Origin: Oscillospiraceae bacterium
Lineage (GTDB): Bacteria; Bacillota; Clostridia; Oscillospirales; Oscillospiraceae
Reading direction: 5' to 3'
DNA: 10,499 nucleotides
Assembly: GCA_024404215.1 (NCBI GenBank)
Contig: JAKSQI010000046.1
Location: 1 to 10,499 of the forward strand
Shown here: positions 1 to 6,828 of the stretch, piece after piece
How the letters are laid out: each line of letters starts with the position of its first letter
Position numbering within the stretch: position 1 is the stretch's first letter
Translations under genes and position numbers: made by a program
Notes under the pieces: generated by a model
The model's input: the letters and a program-made list of their open reading frames with translations, nothing else
Told to the model about the DNA's origin: nothing
The model's database searches: none

Positions 1-57
1 CGGAGTTTCCAGCACCCCGCGAAGAGCTTTACCTTCAGTTTTTAATAACTGAAACAT
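1..57 (-). CDS. tgt: Queuine tRNA-ribosyltransferase, N-terminal fragment (runs off the left edge)
   Basis: Only the first 19 codons are inside the window, read on the minus strand from ATG at 57-55. They encode MFQLLKTEGKALRGVLETP, which resembles the start of bacterial Tgt (short beta strand, then an R-G-x-L-x-T-P segment that normally runs into HGxIxTPxFMPVG). Tgt swaps guanine-34 for preQ1 in GUN-anticodon tRNAs in the cytoplasm. A clear AAGGAG lies just upstream at about 69-64, in the 15-base gap after the queA stop codon. The placement directly behind queA is the common Firmicute order and supports the identification. The call rests on the short match plus context; the catalytic residues are outside the window. 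Confidence 0.8.
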   Translation of the reverse strand, partial: MFQLLKTEGKALRGVLETP

Positions 58-72
58 AGCAGTCTCCTTAAT

Positions 73-1098
73 TTAATGTATAAACATGGCATCGCCAAAG
101 GAAAAGAAACGATAATCCATGGCTACCGCTGTATTATAGGCTTGCAAAACCTTTTCTCTTCCAGCCAAGGCTGATACCAGCATAATCAATGTACTTTCCG
201 GCAGATGGAAATTTGTAACAAGAGCATCCACCGTTTTAAATTGATAGCCGGGATAGATAAAGCAATTGGTAAAGCCTGCATAAGGTTTTAGGCTGCCATC
301 CTCCTCTGCCCGGGATTCCAGCGTCCGGCAGGAGGTAGTGCCTACAGCAATCACTCGGCGTCCTTCCTGCTTGGCTTTTGTGACAGCTGCCGCTGTTTCC
401 TCCGAAATGATGCAGAATTCTGCATGCATTTCATGATCCTCAATGTTTTCGGCTTTTACCGGGCGGAAAGTTCCCAGACCAACATGCAGAGTAACAAAAT
501 GAATTTCCACTCCCATATTCCGTATTCGTTCCAAAAGCTCTGGTGTAAAGTGCAACCCGGCTGTGGGTGCAGCCGCTGAGCCAGCTTCCCTAGAATAAAC
601 CGTCTGGTACTTCTCCGGATCATCCAATTTCTCGTGGATGTAGGGCGGCAAGGGCATATTCCCCAGCTTATCCAAAATCTCAAGAAAAATACCGTCAAAT
701 TCAAACTGAATCAGTCGATTTCCGCCTTCAATTTCATCCACAACACGGCCTATCAGTTCCTGGTTTTCGCCAAAAAGGATTTCGGCCCCAACCCGGGTCT
801 TTTTTCCGGGCCGAGTCAGGCATTCCCAAACATTATTACCACGATCCCGCAGAAGGACCACCTCTATGGCCGCACCGGTTTTCTTGCTTCCAAACAAGCG
901 GGCCGGCAAAACACGGGAATCATTCAGCACCATGCAATCTCCCGGCCGCAGGAATTCTGTCAGTTGAAAGAACTCTTTATGCTCAAGCTCTCCGCTCTGA
1001 CGATCCATTACCATCAAGCGGCATCTGTCCCGTTTTTCGGCCGGTGTTTGAGCTATGCGTTCCTCCGGTAAATCATAAAAAAAATCCGAACGCTTCAA
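73..1098 (-). CDS. queA: S-adenosylmethionine:tRNA ribosyltransferase-isomerase
   Basis: QueA transfers and isomerises the ribosyl part of S-adenosylmethionine onto preQ1-34 of tRNA, making epoxyqueuosine. The 341-residue length is normal for the family. Visible family signatures are NDSRVLPARL (59-68), YQTVYS (164-169), SAAAPTAGLHFT (174-185), FVTLHVGLGTFRPV (201-214), GTTSCRTLES (253-262), TNFHLPESTL (295-304) and the C-terminal DYRFFSFGDAMFI. The start is a TTG at 1098-1096. AAGGAG at 1111-1106 sits 7 bases before it, and the reading MKRSDFFYDLPEERIAQ matches the usual QueA N-terminus, so TTG is preferred over any internal ATG. tgt follows 15 bases downstream, so the two are probably co-transcribed. 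The gene diverges from asd; no convincing promoter of its own was picked out in the 182-base gap. Confidence 0.96.
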   Translation of the reverse strand: MKRSDFFYDLPEERIAQTPAEKRDRCRLMVMDRQSGELEHKEFFQLTEFLRPGDCMVLNDSRVLPARLFGSKKTGAAIEVVLLRDRGNNVWECLTRPGKKTRVGAEILFGENQELIGRVVDEIEGGNRLIQFEFDGIFLEILDKLGNMPLPPYIHEKLDDPEKYQTVYSREAGSAAAPTAGLHFTPELLERIRNMGVEIHFVTLHVGLGTFRPVKAENIEDHEMHAEFCIISEETAAAVTKAKQEGRRVIAVGTTSCRTLESRAEEDGSLKPYAGFTNCFIYPGYQFKTVDALVTNFHLPESTLIMLVSALAGREKVLQAYNTAVAMDYRFFSFGDAMFIH

Positions 1099-1154
1099 GT
1101 CAGTTCTCCTTAAAAATGCTTTGATATCAGCCCGAATCCTGTCTATTATTCATC

Positions 1155-1183
1155 TTGACGATACAGGCTAAAATGTTTAAAAT
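1155..1183 (+). promoter_or_regulatory. Sigma-A-type promoter for asd
   Basis: TTGACG (1155-1160) and TAAAAT (1178-1183) are separated by exactly 17 bases and match the consensus boxes at 5 of 6 positions each. Transcription would start near 1190, leaving a leader of about 90 bases before asd. I see no lysine riboswitch, T-box or strong hairpin in that leader. Confidence 0.6.
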
Positions 1184-1280
1184 ACCATCACTATTATTGT
1201 AATCTATAAAACAATGCACGATATTTTACCTTAATCATTATACCATGTAAAGCTAAATCTTACAACTCAGGAGGAGTACC

Positions 1281-2363
1281 ATGAAAAAATATAAAGTTGG
1301 TGTAATTGGCGCAACCGGCATGGTTGGCCAGCGTTTTGTTTCCCTATTGGAAAATCACCCCTGGTTTGAACTCGTGGCTGTGGCTGCCAGTGCCAGAAGC
1401 GCCGGAAAGCCCTATGGTGAAGTTGTAGCCGACCGTTGGATGATGGCAACCCCCATTCCAGCCGCTGCCGCTGCTCTTACCATTATGAACGCAACTGACG
1501 ATATTAAGAAAATCGCCTCCGTTGTTGATTTCGTATTCTGCGCCGTTGACATGAAGAAGGATGAAATTCAGGCTTTGGAAGAAGCCTATGCCAAGGCTGA
1601 GTGCCCGGTAGTATCCAACAATTCTGCCCACCGTTGGACGGAGGATGTACCCATGGTTGTTCCCGAAATCAACCCCGGTCACATTGAAATCATTAAAGAC
1701 CAGCGCAAGCGTTTGGGCACCAAGCGCGGCTTCATCGCTGTTAAGTCTAACTGTTCTCTTCAGAGCTACGTCCCTGCTTTGAATCCCCTGCGCGAAAAAT
1801 ATGGTTTGAGCAAGGCCTTGGTATGCACTTATCAGGCCATTTCCGGTGCAGGTAAGAATTTTGCTACTTGGCCTGAAATGCTTGATAACGTAATCCCTTA
1901 TATCGGCGGCGAGGAAGAAAAGAGTGAGCGGGAGCCCATGAAGCTGTGGGGTCACATTGAAAACGGCAAAATCGTTAACGCTAGTTGGCCCAGTATCACC
2001 GCTCAGTGTCTTCGTGTGCCCGTAACCGACGGTCATATGGCAGCGGTTTTCATGAGTTTTGATAAGAAGCCCACAGAGGAAGAAATCCTAAAGACTTGGG
2101 CAGAGTTTAGGGGCCGTGCTCAGGAGCTGGAGCTCCCCTCTGCTCCTAAGCAGTTCCTCCATTACTTTACAGAGCCCGACCATCCCCAAACCAAGAGCGA
2201 ACGCAATTTGGAAAACGGCATGGCCGTTTCCATCGGTCGTCTGCGTCCCGACACTCAGTACGATTACAAGTTCGTGTGTCTAAGTCATAATACCCTTCGT
2301 GGTGCAGCCGGCGGCGCTGTTCTGCTGGCTGAGCTTCTCTGCGCAGAAGGCTACATGGATTAA
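1281..2363 (+). CDS. asd: Aspartate-semialdehyde dehydrogenase (archaeal/fungal-type family)
   Basis: This enzyme reduces aspartyl-4-phosphate to aspartate-4-semialdehyde with NADPH. That is the branch-point step toward lysine/diaminopimelate, threonine and methionine in the cytoplasm. The 360-residue protein opens with the Rossmann motif GATGMVGQRF (10-19). The catalytic cysteine is Cys158 in the context SNCSLQS, and CLRVPVTDGHMA (243-254) carries the probable catalytic His252. The overall pattern, including the early S-A-R-S-A-G-K-x-Y segment, resembles the archaeal/yeast-type subfamily more than the E. coli type. Some Clostridia are known to have this type. The ATG start has AGGAGG about 6 bases upstream. 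The gene stands alone between its own promoter and a strong terminator, with no dapA or lysC next to it. Lysine is mostly AAG, and proline and glycine codons look optimised, which suggests high expression. Confidence 0.95.
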   Translation: MKKYKVGVIGATGMVGQRFVSLLENHPWFELVAVAASARSAGKPYGEVVADRWMMATPIPAAAAALTIMNATDDIKKIASVVDFVFCAVDMKKDEIQALEEAYAKAECPVVSNNSAHRWTEDVPMVVPEINPGHIEIIKDQRKRLGTKRGFIAVKSNCSLQSYVPALNPLREKYGLSKALVCTYQAISGAGKNFATWPEMLDNVIPYIGGEEEKSEREPMKLWGHIENGKIVNASWPSITAQCLRVPVTDGHMAAVFMSFDKKPTEEEILKTWAEFRGRAQELELPSAPKQFLHYFTEPDHPQTKSERNLENGMAVSIGRLRPDTQYDYKFVCLSHNTLRGAAGGAVLLAELLCAEGYMD

Positions 2364-2371
2364 TGCTCTTT

Positions 2372-2401
2372 CCCGCTGCTCCTCCGGGCAGCGGGTTTTT
2401 T
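2372..2401 (+). terminator. Intrinsic terminator after asd
   Basis: A perfect 8-bp GC-rich stem, CCCGCTGC (2372-2379) with GCAGCGGG (2388-2395), has an 8-base loop and is followed by six T residues (2396-2401). It begins 8 bases after the asd stop codon. Confidence 0.93.
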
Positions 2402-2466
2402 CATACCCGCTTCGGTAAAGATGTCATCCCCATGCACAAGAGCCATGAGAGCATGCAGGAATCCGG

Positions 2467-2495
2467 TTGATTTTTTAACATTTGAACCGTATACT
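2467..2495 (+). promoter_or_regulatory. Sigma-A-type promoter for the DUF4125 operon
   Basis: TTGATT (2467-2472) and TATACT (2490-2495) are separated by 17 bases. The site lies between the asd terminator and the DUF4125 start, so it is the natural promoter for the run of genes from 2547. The leader would be about 45 bases long and contains the GGAGG ribosome-binding site at 2532-2536. Confidence 0.6.
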
Positions 2496-2546
2496 GATAT
2501 GCAGAAGTAAATAAGTTAATCATACGAGAACGGAGGTTTCATAAAC

Positions 2547-3209
2547 ATGGATGCTTCTAAAATTGATTCTTTAATTCGCATGGAATGGAGCATGTTTCAT
2601 TCTGTTAACGAGGGTGGCCCCAAGGCCAGCTGCCAGGAGGATCCGGATACCTTTTACGGCATGCGCAAGGCCCAGTTTCTTTCCTGGGATGACGCCACAG
2701 TAGACAGCTACTACCGGGATGTGGAAGCAGCCACGAAGCAGGGGCGTAACCTGGTGATGGAAAAATATATCCACATGATGAAAACCACACAGCCAAGAGA
2801 ATATGCAGAGTTGGTTCTCCGGGTGGTCTACCCCTGTGACGAAGCTTTGGAGTTGGCTCAAAAGATTACCGATAAAATGATCGAGCAAACGGTCGTTCTG
2901 CACAAGGAATACCCCTATGTTGCCGGCGCCGGCCGCCCTCTCTACTCCGCGGCTGATTTCGGCGGTTTCATCTCTGTGGAAACCTATCAAAAGGGCGAAC
3001 TCTACACCTATTCGTTAAATACCCTTAAGTGTCTTTGGAGCCACCTGTGCAATCTGGAATCCGAAGGAAAAAGCCTGGCTCGCATTATACTGGAATATAG
3101 TGTCGCTCATTATGGCTATGATTCGCTGGAAAAGGCAGAGGCGCAAAACCGTAAGTATGCCGAAGCTCAGCCCGTTGAATTCGGCCCGGCCCCCTGCCGC
3201 TGGTGCTGA
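2547..3209 (+). CDS. DUF4125 family protein, function unknown
   Basis: The 220-residue soluble protein resembles the DUF4125 family, which has no established function. Features supporting this are the N-terminal M-E-W-x-M-F segment, NEGGPKASCQEDPDTF (about 21-36), the MRKAQFLSW stretch (39-47), and a later GRPLYSAAD segment. There is no signal peptide or membrane segment. Aromatic and acidic residues are frequent, and the tail ends in PAPCRWC with two cysteines. The ATG start is preceded by GGAGG with a 10-base spacer. Its stop codon overlaps the possible GTG start of the DUF4037 gene, so the two are translationally coupled. DUF4125 and DUF4037 are, to my recollection, often neighbours in Firmicutes, which suggests that they act together. 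The family call is from memory of the sequence pattern; any biochemical role would be speculation. Confidence 0.8.
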   Translation: MDASKIDSLIRMEWSMFHSVNEGGPKASCQEDPDTFYGMRKAQFLSWDDATVDSYYRDVEAATKQGRNLVMEKYIHMMKTTQPREYAELVLRVVYPCDEALELAQKITDKMIEQTVVLHKEYPYVAGAGRPLYSAADFGGFISVETYQKGELYTYSLNTLKCLWSHLCNLESEGKSLARIILEYSVAHYGYDSLEKAEAQNRKYAEAQPVEFGPAPCRWC

Positions 3210-4153
3210 AAATGGCTGAAAACGGTTTGAGCCTTTCCCGGAACTATTTTTTGTCAGTAGCCATGCCTAAGCTGAAGGAGAGTTTTCCGGATTTATTTCC
3301 ACGTTTGGCGGCTGGTTTGGCAGGCAATGGTTCCGAATGCTTTGGCTTTGATGACGCAAGCTCCCGAGACCATGACTGGGGCATTGATTTTTTTCTATGG
3401 GTTCAGGAAGCAGACCGCAGCCGAATTCCGGAACTGATTCAGTGGAAAAACACACTTATGACCTTTAACCCCCCTCTATACAGGCGAGAACAGTCCCAAT
3501 ATGGTGCTTCCGTAACCGTTACCACCTGCGGGGATTTTTTTAAGCAGCTGATTGGAGTGTCGGATGTTCCGGATGACATTTTGCAATGGTTCCGCATTCC
3601 TGAAAGCAATCTTGCCATGTGTGTCAACGGCGAGGTCTTTATGGACAATGCCGGTGAGTATACCGCTATCCGTAACCGCTTTCTTTCCCATTATCCTGAG
3701 GATTACCGAAAAAAGAAAATCTCAGCGAAATGCATGGCCATTGCCCAGACCGGGCAATACAATCTGCAGCGAATGGCCGCCCGAGGCGAGGGAGTAACGG
3801 TATATACAACCGTTGCCCGCTTCATTGATGCTGTTACCGGCCTGGTATTTTTGCTTAACCGGGTATATCGTCCTTACTATAAATGGGAAAACCGCATGCT
3901 ACGCTCTCTGCCTGCATTGGGCAGCGATATAGCCCCCCTGCTGAATCAATTGACCACTCTTGCCGGGCTCGGCAAAGATATCCAGGAACAACAGCAGCAA
4001 ATCATAGACCGTATCTGTTCCTTGCTCCATCAGGAGCTGCTGGCCCAGGGGTTGACTTCCTCAAACGACTGGTTTTTCTCCACCCACGGGGAAGAGGTTC
4101 GCAATCGAATTACTCATCCAACCATTCGTTCTCTGCCTGCAACCTATGAATAA
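3203..4153 (+). CDS. DUF4037 protein, nucleotidyltransferase-like
   Basis: The N-terminal part contains GSECFGFDDASSRDHDWG (43-60). A Gly-Ser pair followed by a D-x-D (Asp56, Asp58) is the arrangement of nucleotidyltransferase-fold enzymes, and this exact style of motif is typical of the DUF4037 family. It therefore probably binds a nucleotide and metal, but its substrate is unknown. The C-terminal half is helical and rich in Gln and Leu (LGKDIQEQQQQ), with no membrane segment. Two starts are possible: GTG at 3203, overlapping the DUF4125 stop by 7 bases, or ATG at 3212, two bases after that stop. Neither has a visible Shine-Dalgarno, so translation probably depends on reinitiation after DUF4125. 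The epimerase-like gene follows after 14 bases. The family call is good; the activity is inference. Confidence 0.82.
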   Translation: MLKMAENGLSLSRNYFLSVAMPKLKESFPDLFPRLAAGLAGNGSECFGFDDASSRDHDWGIDFFLWVQEADRSRIPELIQWKNTLMTFNPPLYRREQSQYGASVTVTTCGDFFKQLIGVSDVPDDILQWFRIPESNLAMCVNGEVFMDNAGEYTAIRNRFLSHYPEDYRKKKISAKCMAIAQTGQYNLQRMAARGEGVTVYTTVARFIDAVTGLVFLLNRVYRPYYKWENRMLRSLPALGSDIAPLLNQLTTLAGLGKDIQEQQQQIIDRICSLLHQELLAQGLTSSNDWFFSTHGEEVRNRITHPTIRSLPATYE

Positions 4154-4167
4154 ACGAGGTATTGATC

Positions 4168-5106
4168 ATGAAACAAATACTAGTCATTGGCGGCACCTAC
4201 TTTGCCGGCCGCGTTCATTCCATATTAACCAGCCGCGGTGAAGCTCAGCGAACCGATTTGCATCTGCATCTGGTTAACCGCGGACGTCACCCCTTGTCAG
4301 GCTTGCCCAACATCAGTCAGTATGTATGTGACCGGCACGAAGCAGACAGGCTTCCCGACCTGCTTCCGGAGGGCATGGTTTTTGATGCAGTTGTTGATTT
4401 CTGCGGTTATGAGCCTAACGACATAGCTGCCATTGTGAAAGCTCTGCCAGGACGTATCAAGCAGTATATTTTCATCAGTACATCCAGTGTGTACAAAAAC
4501 AACGGCTGCACCATGAAAACCGAGGAGGCTGACATTCTGTCCGCAAGAGACTTTAACGAAGGTGCCGTAGACGATTATGTGCGCAAAAAGTGCCTTCTTG
4601 AGGTTGAGCTTCGCACCATCTGTGCTGAGGCTGGTATCCCCTTTACCATACTTCGACCGGCCTTCATTTACGGACCCTTTAACTATGCGCCCCGTGAAAG
4701 CTGGTATGTTCAGCAAATCTGTCAAGGTGCCTCCATTCCTGTTCCTCAGGATGCCGATTCTGCCTTCAGCTTTGTATATGTCATGGACGTAGCGGATATC
4801 GTTAACTTGTGCATCGGTGACCAGCGGGCCTTTAACCAAGTGTTCAACCTTTCTTCGCCGGAAGCTCAAACCTACTCTTCCTTTATGAAGGTATTGGAAG
4901 AATGCGCTGATATTCCCTACCAAACCTATTCTGTAACTGTTGATCAGGTTCTTGAGCGCAGCATCCCCTTACCCTGGCCGCTGGATGAAAGCCTGCTTTA
5001 TGCCGGCGAGAAGGTTACAGAAGTTTTTGGCTACCACTATACGCCCTTCCTGACCGGAATGAAGAAAACCTGGACCGTGTTCAAAAATGTCTACACCCCC
5101 CGATAA
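4168..5106 (+). CDS. NAD-dependent epimerase/dehydratase family protein (extended SDR)
   Basis: The protein has an N-terminal Rossmann nucleotide-binding motif, ILVIGGTYFAGR (4-15), the SDR active-site serine region STSSVY (104-109), and Tyr137-x-x-x-Lys141 (YVRKK). An ILRPAFIYGP segment (around 160) is typical of extended SDRs acting on nucleotide sugars. The 312-residue length fits. It resembles the loosely defined group that also contains chloroplast CSP41-like proteins, so the substrate cannot be named. A TTG at 4162 would start in the same frame, but GAGG at 4156-4159 is well spaced only for the ATG at 4168, so I use that. It lies 14 bases behind DUF4037 and is probably the third gene of that unit. 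No terminator is seen after it. Confidence 0.87.
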   Translation: MKQILVIGGTYFAGRVHSILTSRGEAQRTDLHLHLVNRGRHPLSGLPNISQYVCDRHEADRLPDLLPEGMVFDAVVDFCGYEPNDIAAIVKALPGRIKQYIFISTSSVYKNNGCTMKTEEADILSARDFNEGAVDDYVRKKCLLEVELRTICAEAGIPFTILRPAFIYGPFNYAPRESWYVQQICQGASIPVPQDADSAFSFVYVMDVADIVNLCIGDQRAFNQVFNLSSPEAQTYSSFMKVLEECADIPYQTYSVTVDQVLERSIPLPWPLDESLLYAGEKVTEVFGYHYTPFLTGMKKTWTVFKNVYTPR

Positions 5107-5197
5107 AGCATTCTCTTTTTTCTCTCCCAAGCATTTTACCCAATAGCCTTCAGTCGGTACCGGAGGCATACTACTGTATACAGGAGTTACTGCTTAT

Positions 5198-6151
5198 ATG
5201 ACCTATCCAGCCATTTCCTTCCCCATGCTTGGGGAGGGCTTCCTCATTAACCCCTCTACTCACTTCACAATACTTGGAAAAAGCATTTACTGGTACGGGG
5301 TTATCATTGCCATTGGCTTTGTTTTGGCCGTAACCTATGGACTCAAACGAAGCAAGGATTTTTCACTAACTCAGGATAACATTCTGGATGTCTTGCTGAT
5401 TGCTGCACCGGCCGGAATCATTGGTGCCAGACTATACTACGTAGTATTTAATCCCGGCGATTATTTCGGTGCCGGCAAGTGGGGCAATATCATTAAAATC
5501 TGGGAAGGCGGCCTGGCTATTTACGGTGGCATTCTTTTTGCCGTCCTGGCCATAATCCTTGTATGTAAAATAAAAAAGATTGTTGTTTTTAATCTTTTGG
5601 ATGTCACCAGTCTCGGCTTTCTTATCGGTCGATGCATCGGCCGTTGGGGAAACTTCATGAACCGAGAAGCCTTTGGTCGAGATACAACCGTTTTCTGCCG
5701 CATGGGGCTCCATTTTGCGGATGGCAGCATCCGTTATGTTCACCCCACTTTTCTGTATGAATCCCTGTGGAATCTTTTGGGTTTTATCCTTCTCCACCGG
5801 ATTTCCAAAAAACACCGCAGATTCAGCGGTCAGATCTTCCTTCTTTACCTGGATTGGTACGGCCTTGGACGCTTCTTTATTGAAGGCTTGAGAACAGACA
5901 GCCTTTATTTGGGCCAAAGCGGAATCCGTGTATCGCAGTTGATGGCTGCTGTATGCTTTATCCTTTCTGTTATCCTGTATTTGTATTGTATTAAAAGCGG
6001 AAGAAGTATCCGAAAAGAGCAAGCGAACCATCCCCCAGAGGAAATACTGACAGACACCCCCATAATGAGCGACACAGAAAATGCCAATCAAAGTGAATGC
6101 CTCTCTCAAGAGGTCGTTATCGGAACAAAGGAGGATTCAAACCATGAGTGA
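5198..6151 (+). CDS. lgt: Phosphatidylglycerol--prolipoprotein diacylglyceryl transferase
   Basis: Lgt transfers diacylglycerol from phosphatidylglycerol to the lipobox cysteine of prelipoproteins at the cytoplasmic membrane. The signature GRWGNFMNREAFG (148-160) is present, together with HPTFLYESLWNL (182-193) and YGLGRFFIEGLRTDSL (221-236). About seven hydrophobic segments are visible, from 34-48 to 246-264. The segment IWEGGLAIYGG has Tyr109 where E. coli has His103; this variant is, as I recall, common in Firmicutes. At 317 residues it is longer than usual because of a hydrophilic, acidic tail after about residue 266. The ATG is preceded by AGGAG with an 11-base spacer, part of a small palindrome (CTGTATACAG, 5174-5183). 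The last 8 bases overlap the next gene. Confidence 0.95.
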   Translation: MTYPAISFPMLGEGFLINPSTHFTILGKSIYWYGVIIAIGFVLAVTYGLKRSKDFSLTQDNILDVLLIAAPAGIIGARLYYVVFNPGDYFGAGKWGNIIKIWEGGLAIYGGILFAVLAIILVCKIKKIVVFNLLDVTSLGFLIGRCIGRWGNFMNREAFGRDTTVFCRMGLHFADGSIRYVHPTFLYESLWNLLGFILLHRISKKHRRFSGQIFLLYLDWYGLGRFFIEGLRTDSLYLGQSGIRVSQLMAAVCFILSVILYLYCIKSGRSIRKEQANHPPEEILTDTPIMSDTENANQSECLSQEVVIGTKEDSNHE

Positions 6152-6608
6152 ACGCATCAACCTAAATGAATGGAAGGAAAAGGCAGCCGATACCGCCGGC
6201 CTGTTGCTGGAAAAAGCCCTTCTATTGAAGGACAGCGCAGAGGAAAAAGCTCGCATTCTGGCAAAAAAAGCTCGTCTTCGTGCAGAGCTGGCCAGAAACG
6301 GCAGTGAAATCAAAAAACTATATACCGATTTGGGCAGCCTCTATTATTGCGTAAAAAAAGATGACCCGGATGTCATGATGAAGCAAACCTGCGAAGAAAT
6401 CACCGCGCTTCTGGAAAAGAACATGGCCTGCGAAGAAGAGCTTAAGGAGCTTGAGATTATGGAGAATCCTACCGCTGAGCCAGAAGATGATAATGATATT
6501 ACAGTAGAAATTCTGGAACTGGAGGAGACAGACAAACATACCGAAGCCGCAATAAACACGGATTTGCAAGTCGCCCCAGAGGAAGCTGAAGATAACACAA
6601 ATCCCTAA
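6144..6608 (+). CDS. Small coiled-coil protein of unknown function
   Basis: This 154-residue protein begins MSERINLNEWKEKAAD. The start is fixed by AAGGAGG at 6128-6134, inside the lgt coding region; the longer open frame to 6081 lacks such a site. Residues about 10-110 are a highly charged helix with heptad-like Leu/Ala spacing, probably a coiled coil, and contain the stretch EIKKLYTDLGSLYYC (55-69). Similar I-x-x-L-Y-x-x-L-G-x-x-Y-Y pieces occur in small Clostridia proteins that sometimes carry a zinc ribbon; no zinc-binding cysteine set is seen here. Residues about 110-154 are very acidic and probably disordered. There is no signal peptide or membrane segment. The 8-base overlap with lgt implies translational coupling. 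I do not recognise the family and assign no function. Confidence 0.75.
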   Translation: MSERINLNEWKEKAADTAGLLLEKALLLKDSAEEKARILAKKARLRAELARNGSEIKKLYTDLGSLYYCVKKDDPDVMMKQTCEEITALLEKNMACEEELKELEIMENPTAEPEDDNDITVEILELEETDKHTEAAINTDLQVAPEEAEDNTNP

Positions 6609-6627
6609 AGCAACCCTTTCATGGTAA

Positions 6628-6667
6628 ATTATAATAATATTATGGTTTTTCTAAATATTATTATAAT
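6628..6667. repeat. Perfect 14-bp AT-only inverted repeat
   Basis: ATTATAATAATATT (6628-6641) and its exact reverse complement (6654-6667) flank a 12-base centre. It lies 20 bases after the coiled-coil gene and 36 bases upstream of the TTGACA box of the methyltransferase operon. No T-run follows on the plus strand, so it is not a classical terminator. It could be an operator or a weak transcript-end hairpin. Confidence 0.6.
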
Positions 6668-6702
6668 AATGCAAAATAAAACAAGAAATAATGAGGAAAA
6701 CC

Positions 6703-6731
6703 TTGACATCAGCCCCAAGATATAGTAAATT
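6703..6731 (+). promoter_or_regulatory. Candidate promoter of the corrinoid methyltransferase operon
   Basis: A perfect TTGACA (6703-6708) is followed after 17 bases by TAAATT (6726-6731), a weak -10 with 4 of 6 matches. An alternative TATAGT sits too close, with a 12-base spacer. The poor -10 fits a promoter that needs an activator. The octamer TTTTGTAA lies just downstream at 6744-6751 and its inverse TTACAAA at 6784-6790. The predicted leader is about 90 bases. Confidence 0.45.
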
Positions 6732-6828
6732 TCTATCAGTTAATTTTGTAAGTATGCGTTTTTATGCCTTGCCATAAAAGCCCTTACAAAGGATACATCA
6801 GAATTCAAAATGAAGGAGCTAACCACCA

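Noticed and set aside
1184..1280. Possible lysine riboswitch or T-box in the asd leader
   Set aside because: The leader is only about 90 bases, AT-rich, with no long paired regions, T-box sequence or terminator.
1344..2036. A 230-codon open frame antisense to asd
   Set aside because: It lies wholly within the clearly identified asd gene on the other strand, has no ribosome-binding site and has no recognisable protein family pattern.
4297..4923. A 208-codon open frame antisense to the epimerase gene
   Set aside because: It is a shadow of the SDR coding sequence, with no start signal and an unlikely composition.
5107..5197. Intrinsic terminator between the SDR gene and lgt
   Set aside because: A T-run exists at 5116-5121 but no stable stem precedes it; only small palindromes (CGGTACCG, CTGTATACAG) are found further on.
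5432..6109. A 225-codon open frame antisense to lgt
   Set aside because: It lies within lgt, which has strong family signatures; no initiation site is seen.
6081..6143. A longer N-terminus for the coiled-coil protein starting within lgt
   Set aside because: The AAGGAGG at 6128-6134 is correctly spaced only for the ATG at 6144; the extension has no ribosome-binding site.
6732..6828. Possible cobalamin riboswitch before the corrinoid methyltransferase operon
   Set aside because: No B12-box-like sequence or GC-rich helices are present and the leader is too short.
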